From the NCBI GenBank assembly GCA_036563805.1, contig DATCLS010000036.1:1-26692 (forward strand): a DNA stretch of 26,692 nt, read 5' to 3'. Below are positions 15,925 to 23,163 of the stretch, in pieces. The notes below the pieces were generated by a model, which searched no databases, was not told the origin of the DNA, and saw only the letters and a program-made list of their open reading frames with translations. Origin of the DNA: DATCLS01 sp036563805. Its GTDB lineage: Bacteria; Actinomycetota; Acidimicrobiia; Acidimicrobiales; VFJN01. The position numbers and the translations under genes were made by a program. The stretch's first letter is position 1. Each line of letters starts with the position of its first letter.

Positions 15925-17099
15925 GGCTGACCTTCGGCGACGAGGTCGAGGCGTTCCGCCAGGAGTTCCTGGCGTGGCTGGCCGAGAACCGGCCGTCCGA
16001 GGAGGAGATGGCCGCCGACCCGGCCGTGTCCTCCGCGCACATCCCCGACTGGGCCCGGCGCTGGACGCGGCGCCAGTTCGACGCCGGCTGGCTCGTCCCC
16101 GGCTGGCCGCCCGAGCGGGGCGGGCGCAACGCCGGGCCGGTCGAGACGCTCGTCTACCAGGAGGAGCTGACCAAGGCCGGCGTCCCCCGCACGACCAACC
16201 CCCAGGGCCTCGGCATCGTGGCGCCGTCGATCCTCGACTACGGCCGCGAGGACCAGATCCGCGGCTACGCCCTGCCGATCCTGCACGGCGAGAAGTCGGC
16301 CTGCCTGGGCATGAGCGAGCCCGACGCCGGCAGCGACCTGGCGTCGCTCAAGACCCGGGCCGTGCTCGACGGCGACCACTTCGTGATTAACGGCCAGAAG
16401 GTGTGGACGTCGGGCGCCAACTACGCCGACTTCTGCTTCCTGTTCTGCCGCACCGACCCCGACGCCCCCAAGCACAAGGGCATCAGCGTCGTGCTGGTCG
16501 ACATGGACACGCCGGGCATCACCGTCCGGCCCCTGGCCGAGATCGTCAAGCCCGAGCACCCCGACCTGAACGAGGTGTTCTTCGAGGACGTGGTCGTGCC
16601 CAAGGAGAACCTCGTCGGGCAGATGAACAATGGCTGGGCCATGGCCAACGGCTCGCTCGCCCACGAGCGGGGCATGGTGTGGCTGAGCGGCGTGCTGGGC
16701 CTCGAGGACGAGATCGACAAGGTGCTGGCCGAGGCGCCGGACAAGCTGGCCCGCCTGACGCCCACCGAGCGGGCGGTCGTGGCCGACGGGCTGGTCCAAT
16801 CGGCCATCGACGTCGCCGCCGCCCGCTGCCTGGGCTACCGGGGCTTCGCCAAGCTGGTCCGGGGCGGCTCGGCACCCGAGCAGGCGCTCATGAAGGCGTT
16901 CACCAGCGAGTCGCGCCAGCGCTTGGCGCTGCGGGCGGCCGAGATGGGGGCCGACCACCTCGTCGACCTGGCCCCGACGCCCACCGAGCACAGTTGGCTC
17001 GAGGCGTACTTCGTGACGTTCGGCGGGACGATCTCCGCCGGCTCGTCGGAGATCCAGCGCAACATCATCGCCGAGAAGGTTCTGGGGCTGCCCCGATGA
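15921..17099 (+). CDS. Acyl-CoA dehydrogenase, FadE-type (probable subunit 2)
   Basis: This 392-aa acyl-CoA dehydrogenase starts with GTG at 15921 within the stop of the upstream gene. Landmarks are PGWPPERGGRNAGPVETLVY, the flavin/substrate segment CLGMSEPDAGSDLASLKTRA, FVINGQKVWTSGANYADFCF, and the C-terminal signature FGGTISAGSSEIQRNIIAEK followed by VLGLPR. In medium-chain enzymes the residue before GT is the catalytic Glu; here it is Gly, so the base must lie elsewhere or come from the partner chain. This agrees with a heteromeric enzyme with the gene product encoded just upstream. It overlaps the next gene by 4 bp (ATGA), indicating tight coupling. Substrate class inferred only by analogy. 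Confidence 0.9.
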   Translation: MRLTFGDEVEAFRQEFLAWLAENRPSEEEMAADPAVSSAHIPDWARRWTRRQFDAGWLVPGWPPERGGRNAGPVETLVYQEELTKAGVPRTTNPQGLGIVAPSILDYGREDQIRGYALPILHGEKSACLGMSEPDAGSDLASLKTRAVLDGDHFVINGQKVWTSGANYADFCFLFCRTDPDAPKHKGISVVLVDMDTPGITVRPLAEIVKPEHPDLNEVFFEDVVVPKENLVGQMNNGWAMANGSLAHERGMVWLSGVLGLEDEIDKVLAEAPDKLARLTPTERAVVADGLVQSAIDVAAARCLGYRGFAKLVRGGSAPEQALMKAFTSESRQRLALRAAEMGADHLVDLAPTPTEHSWLEAYFVTFGGTISAGSSEIQRNIIAEKVLGLPR

Positions 17100-18016
17100 A
17101 GCACTTCATCACCTATCCGCTCATCGCCCACCCCTACAGCCCCGAGCTGGTCAGCAAGCGGGCGATCGTCCGCTTCGCCACGCGGGCCGAGGAGCTGGGG
17201 GTCGACGGCATCGGCTTCACCGACCACCCGGCGCCGTCGCACAAGTGGCTGACCCACGGCGGCCACGACGCCATCGACCCGTTCGCGGCGTTCGGCCTGG
17301 TGGCGGGCGTCACCGAGCGGCTGCGGCTCATCCCCAACATCCTCGTGCTGCCGTACCGCAACCCGTTCCTGGTGGCCAAGGCGGCGGCCACCCTCGACGC
17401 CCTGTCCGACGGCCGGTTCGTGCTGGCCGTCGCCACCGGCTACCTGCGCAGCGAGTACCGCGCCCTGGGCGTCGACTTCGAGGAGCGCAACGCGCTGTTC
17501 GACGAGGCGCTCGAGGTCATCAGGGGCATCTGGTCGACCGACGACTTCGCCTACGAAGGCCGGCACTTCACCGCCGGCGGCCAGACCGCCAACCCCAAGC
17601 CCGGCAACGTCCCCATCTGGATCGGCGGCAACAGCGCCCTGACCCGCCGCCGGGTCGCCCGGGTGGCCGACGGCTGGAACCCGTTCATGGCCTCGGCCAC
17701 GCTGGCCAAGACCGCCAAGACGCCGGCGCTCGAGACGATCGACGACTTCCGGGCGATGCTCGAGCACCTGTGGCGGTGCGCCGAGGAGGCCGGGCGCGAC
17801 CCCAAGGAGATCGACATCGCCTTCCAGCCGTTCGGGTGCGCGCCGCCGGGGACCGACGGCTTCGATTCCGAGCGCACGCAGGAGGAGCTGGGCAAGCTGG
17901 CCGAGCTCGGCGTCACCTGGACGAGCACCAGCGTGCCCGGCGACAGCCTCGACCACGCCCTCGAGGCCCTGGAGCAGTACGCCACGACCGTCATCGCCCC
18001 GCAGCGCCGGGGCTGA
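17096..18016 (+). CDS. LLM class F420-dependent oxidoreductase (second copy)
   Basis: This 306-aa luciferase-like oxidoreductase is not close to the one at 13456 but has the same fold. Landmarks are FATRAEELGVDGIGFTDHPA, ERLRLIPNILVLPYRNPFLV, the central LDALSDGRFVLAVATGYLRS, NALFDEALEVIRGIWST and VPIWIGGNSALTRRRVARVA followed by DGWNPF. Family members use reduced F420 or FMN to reduce or oxidise carbonyl and alkene groups. The ATG at 17096 overlaps the preceding stop, so expression is coupled to the dehydrogenase pair. Its place between fadE genes and the DUF35-thiolase pair suggests it acts on the same acyl-CoA or released ketone. Confidence 0.88.
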   Translation: MKHFITYPLIAHPYSPELVSKRAIVRFATRAEELGVDGIGFTDHPAPSHKWLTHGGHDAIDPFAAFGLVAGVTERLRLIPNILVLPYRNPFLVAKAAATLDALSDGRFVLAVATGYLRSEYRALGVDFEERNALFDEALEVIRGIWSTDDFAYEGRHFTAGGQTANPKPGNVPIWIGGNSALTRRRVARVADGWNPFMASATLAKTAKTPALETIDDFRAMLEHLWRCAEEAGRDPKEIDIAFQPFGCAPPGTDGFDSERTQEELGKLAELGVTWTSTSVPGDSLDHALEALEQYATTVIAPQRRG

Positions 18017-18031
18017 GCGAGGAGGGAACCC

Positions 18032-18451
18032 GTGTCGCAGGTCGCCTTCGCCCCCGACGTCTTCACCTGGCCGTCCGACGAGCCGCAGCTCATCGGCGCC
18101 CGGTGCCCGAGCTGCGGCGCGGTGACGTTCCCCTACCAGGCCTCGTGCCCCCGGTGCGGCGAGGCGGACATGGAGCGGCACCTGCTGCCCCGCCGGGGCA
18201 CGCTCTGGACCTGGACCACGCAGGAGTTCCTGCCCAAGGAGCCCTACGCCGGCGGCGAGACGCCCGAGACGTTCCGGCCCTTCGGCGTGGGGCTCGTCCA
18301 GCTCGGTGACGAGGTCCGGGTCGAGGGCCGGCTGACCGAGGCCGACCCGGCCAAGCTGGACTTCGGGATGGAGGTCGAGCTGGTCGTCGTGCCGTTCCGG
18401 GTCGAGGACGACGGCACCGAGATCATGACCTACGCGTTCCGGCCCGTCTGA
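18032..18451 (+). CDS. DUF35 Zn-ribbon/OB-fold protein (thiolase partner)
   Basis: This 139-aa protein has an N-terminal rubredoxin-like zinc ribbon with Cys25, Cys28, Cys39 and Cys42 (ARCPSCGAVTFPYQASCPRC), then a DUF35 OB fold (RPFGVGLVQLGDEVRVEGRL, then MEVELVVVPFRV). DUF35 proteins bind acyl-CoA and partner with thiolase-fold enzymes; in steroid catabolism the DUF35 domain of ChsH2 binds the aldolase Ltp2. The GTG start is preceded by GAGGAGGG, and the thiolase-fold gene begins 14 bp after the stop. A stable complex with that protein is the expected role. Confidence 0.9.
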   Translation: MSQVAFAPDVFTWPSDEPQLIGARCPSCGAVTFPYQASCPRCGEADMERHLLPRRGTLWTWTTQEFLPKEPYAGGETPETFRPFGVGLVQLGDEVRVEGRLTEADPAKLDFGMEVELVVVPFRVEDDGTEIMTYAFRPV

Positions 18452-18465
18452 AGGAGGAGGGGGAC

Positions 18466-19611
18466 ATGGAAGACGTCGCCATCGTCGGGGTGGGGCTCCA
18501 CCCGTTCGGCCGCTTCCCCGGCAAGTCGGCCATCCAGATGGGCGCCGAGGCCGTGCGGGCGGCCTGCCAGGACGCCGGCGTGGCCTGGTCGGACGTGCAG
18601 TTCGCGTTCGGCGGCAGCTCGGAGGTCGACAACCCCGACGCCGTCATCGGGCTGCTCGGCCTGACCGGCATCCCGTTCATGGACGTCTACAACGGGTGCG
18701 CCACCGCCGCCACCGCGCTGCAGATGACGGCCGACGCCATCCGGTCGGGCAAGTACGAGATCGGTGTGGCGGTCGGCATGGACAAGCACGACCCCGGCGC
18801 CTTCACGTCCGACCCCGTCTACTACGGCGCGCCCTCGTGGTACGGCGAGATCGGTCACTTCCTGACGACCAAGTTCTTCGGGATGAAGATCAACCGGTAC
18901 ATGCACGACCACGGGATCTCGCACCGGACGCTGGCCCGGGTCGCGGCCAAGGGGTACCGGAACGGGGCGCGCAACCCCAACGCCTTCCGGCGAAAGCCGC
19001 TGTCCGAGGAGGAGATCCTCGAGTCGCGGATGCTCAACTACCCGCTGACCCAGTACATGTTCTGCTCGCCCAACGAGGGGGCGGCGGCGGCCGTGCTGTG
19101 CCGGGCCGACCTGGCGTCGCGCTACGCGTCCAAGCCCATCTACCTGCGGGCCACGACGCTGCGCACCCGGCGCTACGGGGCGCACGAGGTCCACAGCACG
19201 TGGGCCGCCGTCGAGCAGGACGAGGCGCCCACCGTCTACGCCTCGCGGGCCGCCTACGAGGAGGCGGGCATCGGCCCCGAGGACGTCGACGTCATCCAGC
19301 TGCAGGACACCGACGCTGGCGCCGAGATCATCCACATGGCCGAGAACGGCTTCTGCGCCCACGGGGCGCAGGAGGAGCTGATCGCCAAGGGCGCCACCGA
19401 GATCGACGGCCCGCTGCCCATCAACACCGACGGCGGGCTCATCGCCAACGGCGAGCCGGTCGGGGCGTCGGGCCTGCGCCAGGTGCACGAGCTGGTCCGC
19501 CAGCTGCGGGGCGAGGCCGGCGACCGCCAGGTGCCGGGCAACCCCCGGGTCGGCTACTCCCAGCTCTACGGCGCCCCCGGCACGGCCGGCGTGTCGATCC
19601 TCACCACCTGA
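18466..19611 (+). CDS. Thiolase-fold protein, Ltp2/SCP2-thiolase-like (probable aldolase)
   Basis: This 381-aa protein has the full thiolase fold: MEDVAIVGVGLHPFGRFPGK, the nucleophile-like Cys78 in YNGCATAATALQ, SGKYEIGVAVGMDKHDPGAF, LQDTDAGAEIIHMAENGFC (His290) and the late motif GEPVGASG (329-336). True thiolases read GHPxGxTG here and have a second Cys near the C-terminus. In this protein the His is Glu330, and the equivalent terminal region (YGAPGTAGVSIL) has no Cys. This points to a non-thiolytic enzyme, such as the retro-aldolases related to Ltp2. The DUF35 partner is directly upstream, as in ltp2-chsH2 gene pairs. The ribosome site AAGGAGG is strong. It is the last gene of the operon. 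Confidence 0.85.
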   Translation: MEDVAIVGVGLHPFGRFPGKSAIQMGAEAVRAACQDAGVAWSDVQFAFGGSSEVDNPDAVIGLLGLTGIPFMDVYNGCATAATALQMTADAIRSGKYEIGVAVGMDKHDPGAFTSDPVYYGAPSWYGEIGHFLTTKFFGMKINRYMHDHGISHRTLARVAAKGYRNGARNPNAFRRKPLSEEEILESRMLNYPLTQYMFCSPNEGAAAAVLCRADLASRYASKPIYLRATTLRTRRYGAHEVHSTWAAVEQDEAPTVYASRAAYEEAGIGPEDVDVIQLQDTDAGAEIIHMAENGFCAHGAQEELIAKGATEIDGPLPINTDGGLIANGEPVGASGLRQVHELVRQLRGEAGDRQVPGNPRVGYSQLYGAPGTAGVSILTT

Positions 19612-19658
19612 CCCGCCCGCCCTCCGGCGCCATCGTCCCCCGTCGTCCCGCCCGCCGG

Positions 19659-19859
19659 TCAGGCACGGCGCGTCGCGCGGAAGGGCCTGCCCTTGTCGGG
19701 GTTGGGCTCGCGGGGCAGGCCCGAGCACCCGCTCGGCCACGATGTTGCGCTGGATCTCGTCGGTGCCGCCGTAGATCTCGACCGTCAGGTCCGGGTCCCA
19801 TGCTGGTCGAGCCGGGCGCGGACCTCATCCCGCAGGCCCCGGAGGTCGGCGTCGGCCAC
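19659..19859 (-). pseudogene. Acyl-CoA dehydrogenase remnant with its middle deleted
   Basis: Minus-strand GTG at 19859 begins VADADLRGLRDEVRARLDQH, a normal dehydrogenase N-terminus, for about 20 codons. The sequence then jumps to the extreme C-terminus in another frame: DLTVEIYGGTDEIQRNIVAE and RVLG. A one-base insertion (GGGCCTG for GGGCTG) shifts the frame again, and the original ending LPREPNPDKGRPFRATRRA with TGA (19661-19659) is still readable. About 300 residues of a roughly 380-aa enzyme are missing. It directly follows the amidohydrolase remnant, so the two were once adjacent, probably coupled genes. Confidence 0.85.
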
Positions 19860-19860
19860 C

Positions 19861-20269
19861 CAACAGCTCCAGGCAGTTGTCGCGCATGACGCGCCGGACG
19901 GCGTGGTCGTCGAAGCCCTGCAGCTCCTTCAGGAAGTCGAGCGGCTGGGCCAGGCCCTCGCCGTGGGGCCAGTCGGACCCGAACAGGATGCGCTCGACGC
20001 CGATCAGCTCAGCGAGGGCGGCGAGGTCCTCCTCGTAGTAGGGCGTGACCCACACGTGCCGGCGGGTCGAGCCACCCCGGCCCGATGATCGGGTCGAACG
20101 TCGGGTTGGGGATGAACCGGTTGACCCGGCCGCCGATCAGCAGCTGGACCCGCTTGCCGTCCTGCACCGGGCGGACCCCGCGGTGGGCGAAGGCGGGGTC
20201 GAGGTGCCGGGTGAAGGCGTCCAGCGTCTCGTAGTAGTGGGTGTCCGCGTCGATCGGGCGGACGTCCAT
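19861..20269 (-). pseudogene. Amidohydrolase remnant with its middle deleted
   Basis: From ATG 20269 on the minus strand the frame reads MDVRPIDADTHYYETLDAFT through GGRVNRFIPNPTFDPII, the N-terminus of an amidohydrolase_2 family protein with the D-x-H metal motif (DADTHYYE). Around 20070 it jumps, with a frame change, to TRRHVWVTPYYEEDLAALAE, then ERILFGSDWPHGEGL (catalytic-type Asp retained) and VMRDNCLELLGG. From my knowledge of the family, more than 200 residues of the barrel, including the central His ligands, are gone. The N- and C-terminal pieces are each well preserved, implying a recent deletion. It differs in sequence from the intact amidohydrolases in this window. Confidence 0.87.
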
Positions 20270-20301
20270 GCGCAGTCCCCTGACGCCGCTGCGATAGCGA
20301 C

Positions 20302-20330
20302 GCTTTCCGATTTCGAATCGAGTGCTTTCC
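20302..20330. repeat. GCTTTCC direct repeat in the divergent promoter region
   Basis: GCTTTCC occurs at 20302-20308 and 20324-20330, starts 22 bp apart (two helical turns). It lies between the amidohydrolase remnant and the intact amidohydrolase. The core GAAAGC also forms the half-site of the palindrome at 24237-24251, so a shared regulator is conceivable. Confidence 0.4.
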
Positions 20331-20373
20331 GTCCACGGCGGTCGCCCCTCCTGACAGTGGAACATTCGGTACA

Positions 20374-20390
20374 GGAGAGCGATACTCTCC
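20374..20390. promoter_or_regulatory. Promoter with inverted repeat upstream of the amidohydrolase gene
   Basis: GGAGAG (20374-20379), a 5-nt spacer and CTCTCC (20385-20390) form a perfect dyad. It contains TACTCT (20383-20388), a -10 candidate matching the ones at 1515-1510 and 8310-8305. A GGGAGG ribosome site and ATG 20409 follow. A repressor bound here would cover the -10. Confidence 0.45.
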
Positions 20391-20408
20391 ACGGGAGGGA
20401 GGCGAACC

Positions 20409-21707
20409 ATGCAGATGGATGACATGGTCCTGGTGTCCGTCGACGACCACGTGGTCGAGCCACCGGACATGTTCGAGGGGCGGTTGCCCAAGAAGTACGA
20501 GGACCTGGCGCCCAAGTTCGTGACCCGCGAGGACGGCACGAACGCCTGGGTCTACGAGGGCAACGAGATCAGCAACGTCGCCCTCAACGCGGTGTCGGGG
20601 CGGCCCAAGGAGGAGTACGGCCTCGAGCCGACCCGGCTGTCCGAGATTCGGGCCGGGTGCTACGACGTCGACGAGCGGGTCAAGGACATGGACGCCAACG
20701 GCGTCGTGGGCTCGCTCTGCTTCCCGTCGTTCCCCCAGTTCTGCGGCCAGCTGTTCGCCCGCACCGAGGACAAGGACGTGGCGCTGGCCATGGTTCGGGC
20801 CTACAACGACTGGCACATCGACGAGTGGTGCGGCCGGCACCCGGGCCGGTTCATCCCGTGCCCGCTGCCCGCCATCTGGGACCCGGAGGTGCTGGCGGCC
20901 GAGGTGCGCCGGTGCGCGGCCAAGGGCGCCCACGCCGTGACCTTCTCCGAGAACCCGTCCAAGCTGGGCTGGCCCAGCATCCACTCCGACTACTGGGACC
21001 CGTTCTGGACGGCGTGCTCGGACGAGCAGGTCGTCGTGTGCATGCACATCGGCTCGTCGTCGTCGATCACGATCACGTCGCCCGACGCGCCGATCGACTG
21101 CATGATCACGCTGCCGCCGATCAACATCGTGCAGGCGGCGACCGACCTGGTGTGGTCGCCGGTGCTGCGCAAGTTCCCGGACCTGCGGTTCGCGCTGTCC
21201 GAGGGCGGGATCGGCTGGATCCCGTACTTCATGGAGCGGATCGACTACCAGTACCGGCAGCACCACCTGTGGACCGGCCAGGACTTCGGCGACCGCCTGC
21301 CCTCGGAGGTGTTCCGGGAGCGGGTGCTGACCTGCTTCATCGACGACCGGTTCGGCGTCGCCAACCGGCGGTGGCTCGAGCTCGACAACGTGATGTGGGA
21401 GTGCGACTACCCGCACTCCGACTCCACGTGGCCGTTCTCGCCCGAGCAGTTGTGGGAGCACTTCGCCGACATCGACATCAGCGACGAGGAGATCGACAAG
21501 ATCACCCACGCCAACGCCATGCGCCACTTCCACTACGACCCGTTCTCGGCGCTCGGCGGGCGGGAGAACTGCACGGTGGGGGCGCTGCGGGAGCGGGCCC
21601 GCGGCCACGACGTGTCCGAGCGGTCGACGAACCCGTCGAAGGTCGGCGCCCACGCCACCAAGGCGGCGGACTTCAGCGCCCACCTGGAGTCGATCACGCC
21701 CCGCTGA
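20409..21707 (+). CDS. Amidohydrolase family protein (paralogue of 248-1486)
   Basis: This 432-aa amidohydrolase_2-type TIM-barrel hydrolase has VSVDDHVVEPPDMFEGRLP at the start and KDMDANGVVGSLCFPSFPQF. It also has VVVCMHIGSSSS (metal-site His strand), RFALSEGGIGWIPYFMERID and WECDYPHSDSTWPFS with the expected catalytic Asp. It shares these motifs with the minus-strand gene at 248-1486 but has a longer C-terminal tail (about 30 extra residues after HYDPFSALGG). The protein is cytoplasmic. The ATG at 20409 has a GGGAGG ribosome site. Its 3' end overlaps the tail of the broken ligase on the other strand. It is the only intact gene in a stretch of decayed ones, suggesting it is still selected for. 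The substrate is unknown. Confidence 0.88.
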   Translation: MQMDDMVLVSVDDHVVEPPDMFEGRLPKKYEDLAPKFVTREDGTNAWVYEGNEISNVALNAVSGRPKEEYGLEPTRLSEIRAGCYDVDERVKDMDANGVVGSLCFPSFPQFCGQLFARTEDKDVALAMVRAYNDWHIDEWCGRHPGRFIPCPLPAIWDPEVLAAEVRRCAAKGAHAVTFSENPSKLGWPSIHSDYWDPFWTACSDEQVVVCMHIGSSSSITITSPDAPIDCMITLPPINIVQAATDLVWSPVLRKFPDLRFALSEGGIGWIPYFMERIDYQYRQHHLWTGQDFGDRLPSEVFRERVLTCFIDDRFGVANRRWLELDNVMWECDYPHSDSTWPFSPEQLWEHFADIDISDEEIDKITHANAMRHFHYDPFSALGGRENCTVGALRERARGHDVSERSTNPSKVGAHATKAADFSAHLESITPR

Positions 21708-22290
21708 CCCCGGCGCCAGCCCCCGGGGCCGGAGCCGGCCCCGGGGACGCACCCGGGGCCGCGACCGCCTCCTGCGCCGGGCCGGCGCCCGTGGTGTCGC
21801 GGGCACCGGCCGTCTCGGCGCGCGCCCACGCGTAGTCGGGCTTGCCGTTGTCGTGCCGGGCGACCCGCTCGCACACCGCCACGGCTCGGGGCGCCTCGAA
21901 CCGGGCCAGCGAGGCGGCCACGAACTCCCGGATCTCGCCGGCTCGACCCGGGCGCCGGGCCGGGGCCCGACGAGCGCCACGACCTCCTCGCCGAAGCGCT
22001 CGGACGGGCGCCGCCTCGCGAGACCGGGCGCCGAACGCCATGCCCCCGGTCTCCGACGCCCCGTCGCCGTCGATGATCGTCACGTGGGCAGCAGCTCGAG
22101 CAGCGCCTCCTTGTAGCGCTCGTTGGTCGCCGCCCCGCCGGTCCCGATCACCCCCAGCGCCCCGAGGTCGTAGGAGCCGCGCCGCAGCTCCTCGACGAGC
22201 GGCCGGGCTAGGCGTCGCCCACGATCGACATGAGCGTGACCCGCTCGCGGGTCGCGGTCTCGAGGATCGTCCGGGCGGGGGTCAGCGGCC
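21694..22290 (-). pseudogene. FadD-type acyl-CoA ligase remnant, multiply frameshifted
   Basis: Five successive frames on the minus strand reconstruct parts of one AMP-forming acyl-CoA synthetase: ERVTLMSIVGDA, then ARPLVEELRRGSYDLGALGV and IGTGGAATNERYKEALLELL, then VTIIDGDGASETGGMAFGAR (the adenylate motif), then SERFGEEVVALVGPRPGARV, then EIREFVAASLARFEAPRAVA through GKPDYAWA (the C-terminal Lys motif). Three of the breaks are explained by single missing bases (TA- GCC near 22210, ACG-TG near 22084, GCG-AG near 21940). The fourth, after GARSRE, is a deletion of the hinge region. About 200 N-terminal residues are also missing, and the enoyl-CoA hydratase stop lies immediately upstream. It was probably the downstream gene of that hydratase's operon. 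Confidence 0.87.
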
Positions 22291-22301
22291 GGGGGTCAGC
22301 G
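22276..22301. repeat. 12-bp direct repeat over the hydratase stop codon
   Basis: CGGGGGTCAGCG occurs at 22276-22287 and 22290-22301 (14-bp period). The second copy contains the stop codon of the enoyl-CoA hydratase, and the first lies in the ligase remnant. It marks the boundary where the ligase N-terminus is missing. Confidence 0.55.
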
Positions 22302-23126
22302 CAGCCGCCACTTCGGCCGCTCGCCCGAGGCGAAGCGCTCCTGGCCTGCCTTGAACGCCGCCGCGTCCGACCCGATGCGGGTGAACAGGTTGGCGGCCGC
22401 GATGGCCTGGGTGCGGGGGACCTCGAGCGCGGTCCACAGCGCCCGCATCGTCCCCTGGATGACGAGCGGCGGCGAGTCCGCGATGACCCGGGCGGCCCAG
22501 CCGGCCCGCTCCCGCAGCTCGGCCCGTGGCACCACCTCGCTGACCAGGCCGATCTCGCGGGCCCGCTCGGCGCTCATGCGCTCGTGGGCGCCGAGCAGCG
22601 ACAGCCGCATGATCTCCTGGAACGGCATCTTCGACAGCATTTGGATCGGCTCGAACGCCGCCGTCATGCCGTAGGTGACGTGGGGGTCGAAGAACACCGC
22701 GTCGTCGGCGGCGATGATGAACTCGACCTCGCCCAGCATGTAGAAGGCGCCGCCGCAGGCCTGGCCCTGGACGGCGGCGATCACCGGCTTCCACAGGTCG
22801 CGGCTCTTGGGGCCGACGTCGCGGCCGGGGTCGTCGTACATCCACGGCGTCGGGTAGCCGGGGTGCTTGCCGGCGGCCATCGCCGCGTTGTTCTCCTCCG
22901 AGACCGCCTCGTCCCGGTCGATGCCCGTGCAGAAGTGGTCGCCCTCGCCCGTCAGCACCACGCACCGCACGTCGTCGTCGTAGCGGAAGCTGTGCCAGAC
23001 CTCGTGCAGCTCGTCCTGCATCTGCTGGTTGAACGCGTTCCGCACGTGCGGGCGGTTGAGCGACACCCAGGCGATGCCGTCGTCCTTGGTCACCAACAGG
23101 GTCTCGTAACCGGTGGAGCTCGCCAT
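22296..23126 (-). CDS. Enoyl-CoA hydratase/isomerase family protein
   Basis: This 276-aa crotonase-fold protein would hydrate or isomerise an enoyl-CoA. The oxyanion-hole segments are present: CVVLTGEGDHFCTGID (about 55-70) and VQGQACGGAFYMLGEVEFI (about 119-137). It has the usual N-terminal strand IAWVSLNRPHVRNAFNQQM and a C-terminal helix ending GERPKWRLR. The segment 75-110 is longer than in classical hydratases. At the place of the first catalytic Glu there is AFYM, so the reaction may differ from simple hydration. The ATG at 23126 is chosen because the upstream gene stops 32 bp away and an operator-like dyad lies in the gap. It likely formed an operon with the ligase now broken downstream. 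Confidence 0.87.
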   Translation of the reverse strand: MASSTGYETLLVTKDDGIAWVSLNRPHVRNAFNQQMQDELHEVWHSFRYDDDVRCVVLTGEGDHFCTGIDRDEAVSEENNAAMAAGKHPGYPTPWMYDDPGRDVGPKSRDLWKPVIAAVQGQACGGAFYMLGEVEFIIAADDAVFFDPHVTYGMTAAFEPIQMLSKMPFQEIMRLSLLGAHERMSAERAREIGLVSEVVPRAELRERAGWAARVIADSPPLVIQGTMRALWTALEVPRTQAIAAANLFTRIGSDAAAFKAGQERFASGERPKWRLR

Positions 23127-23144
23127 GGGACCGGAGCCTAGGGT

Positions 23145-23163
23145 TTCTGACGTCGTGTCAGAA
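23145..23163. promoter_or_regulatory. TetR-type inverted repeat upstream of the hydratase
   Basis: TTCTGAC (23145-23151), GTCGT and GTCAGAA (23157-23163) form a perfect 7-5-7 dyad. It starts in the short gap ahead of the hydratase and runs into the last codons of the DUF2889 gene. The size suits a TetR dimer. Which regulator binds is not shown. Confidence 0.55.

Noticed and set aside
13456..19611. Naming the operon a cholesterol side-chain cluster with fadE28/fadE29/ltp2 symbols
   Set aside because: The resemblance is in gene types and order only; a MaoC hydratase is missing and the substrate is not shown, so no symbols are assigned.
20004..21980. A 658-codon minus-strand open frame over the amidohydrolase at 20409
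   Set aside because: It shows no conserved motif, and the plus strand carries an intact amidohydrolase. Its first codons coincide with one frame of the ligase remnant only.
22276..22301. The 12-bp direct repeat as the deletion scar of the ligase N-terminus
   Set aside because: Recombination between direct repeats would leave a single copy, and both copies are present. It is listed only as a repeat.
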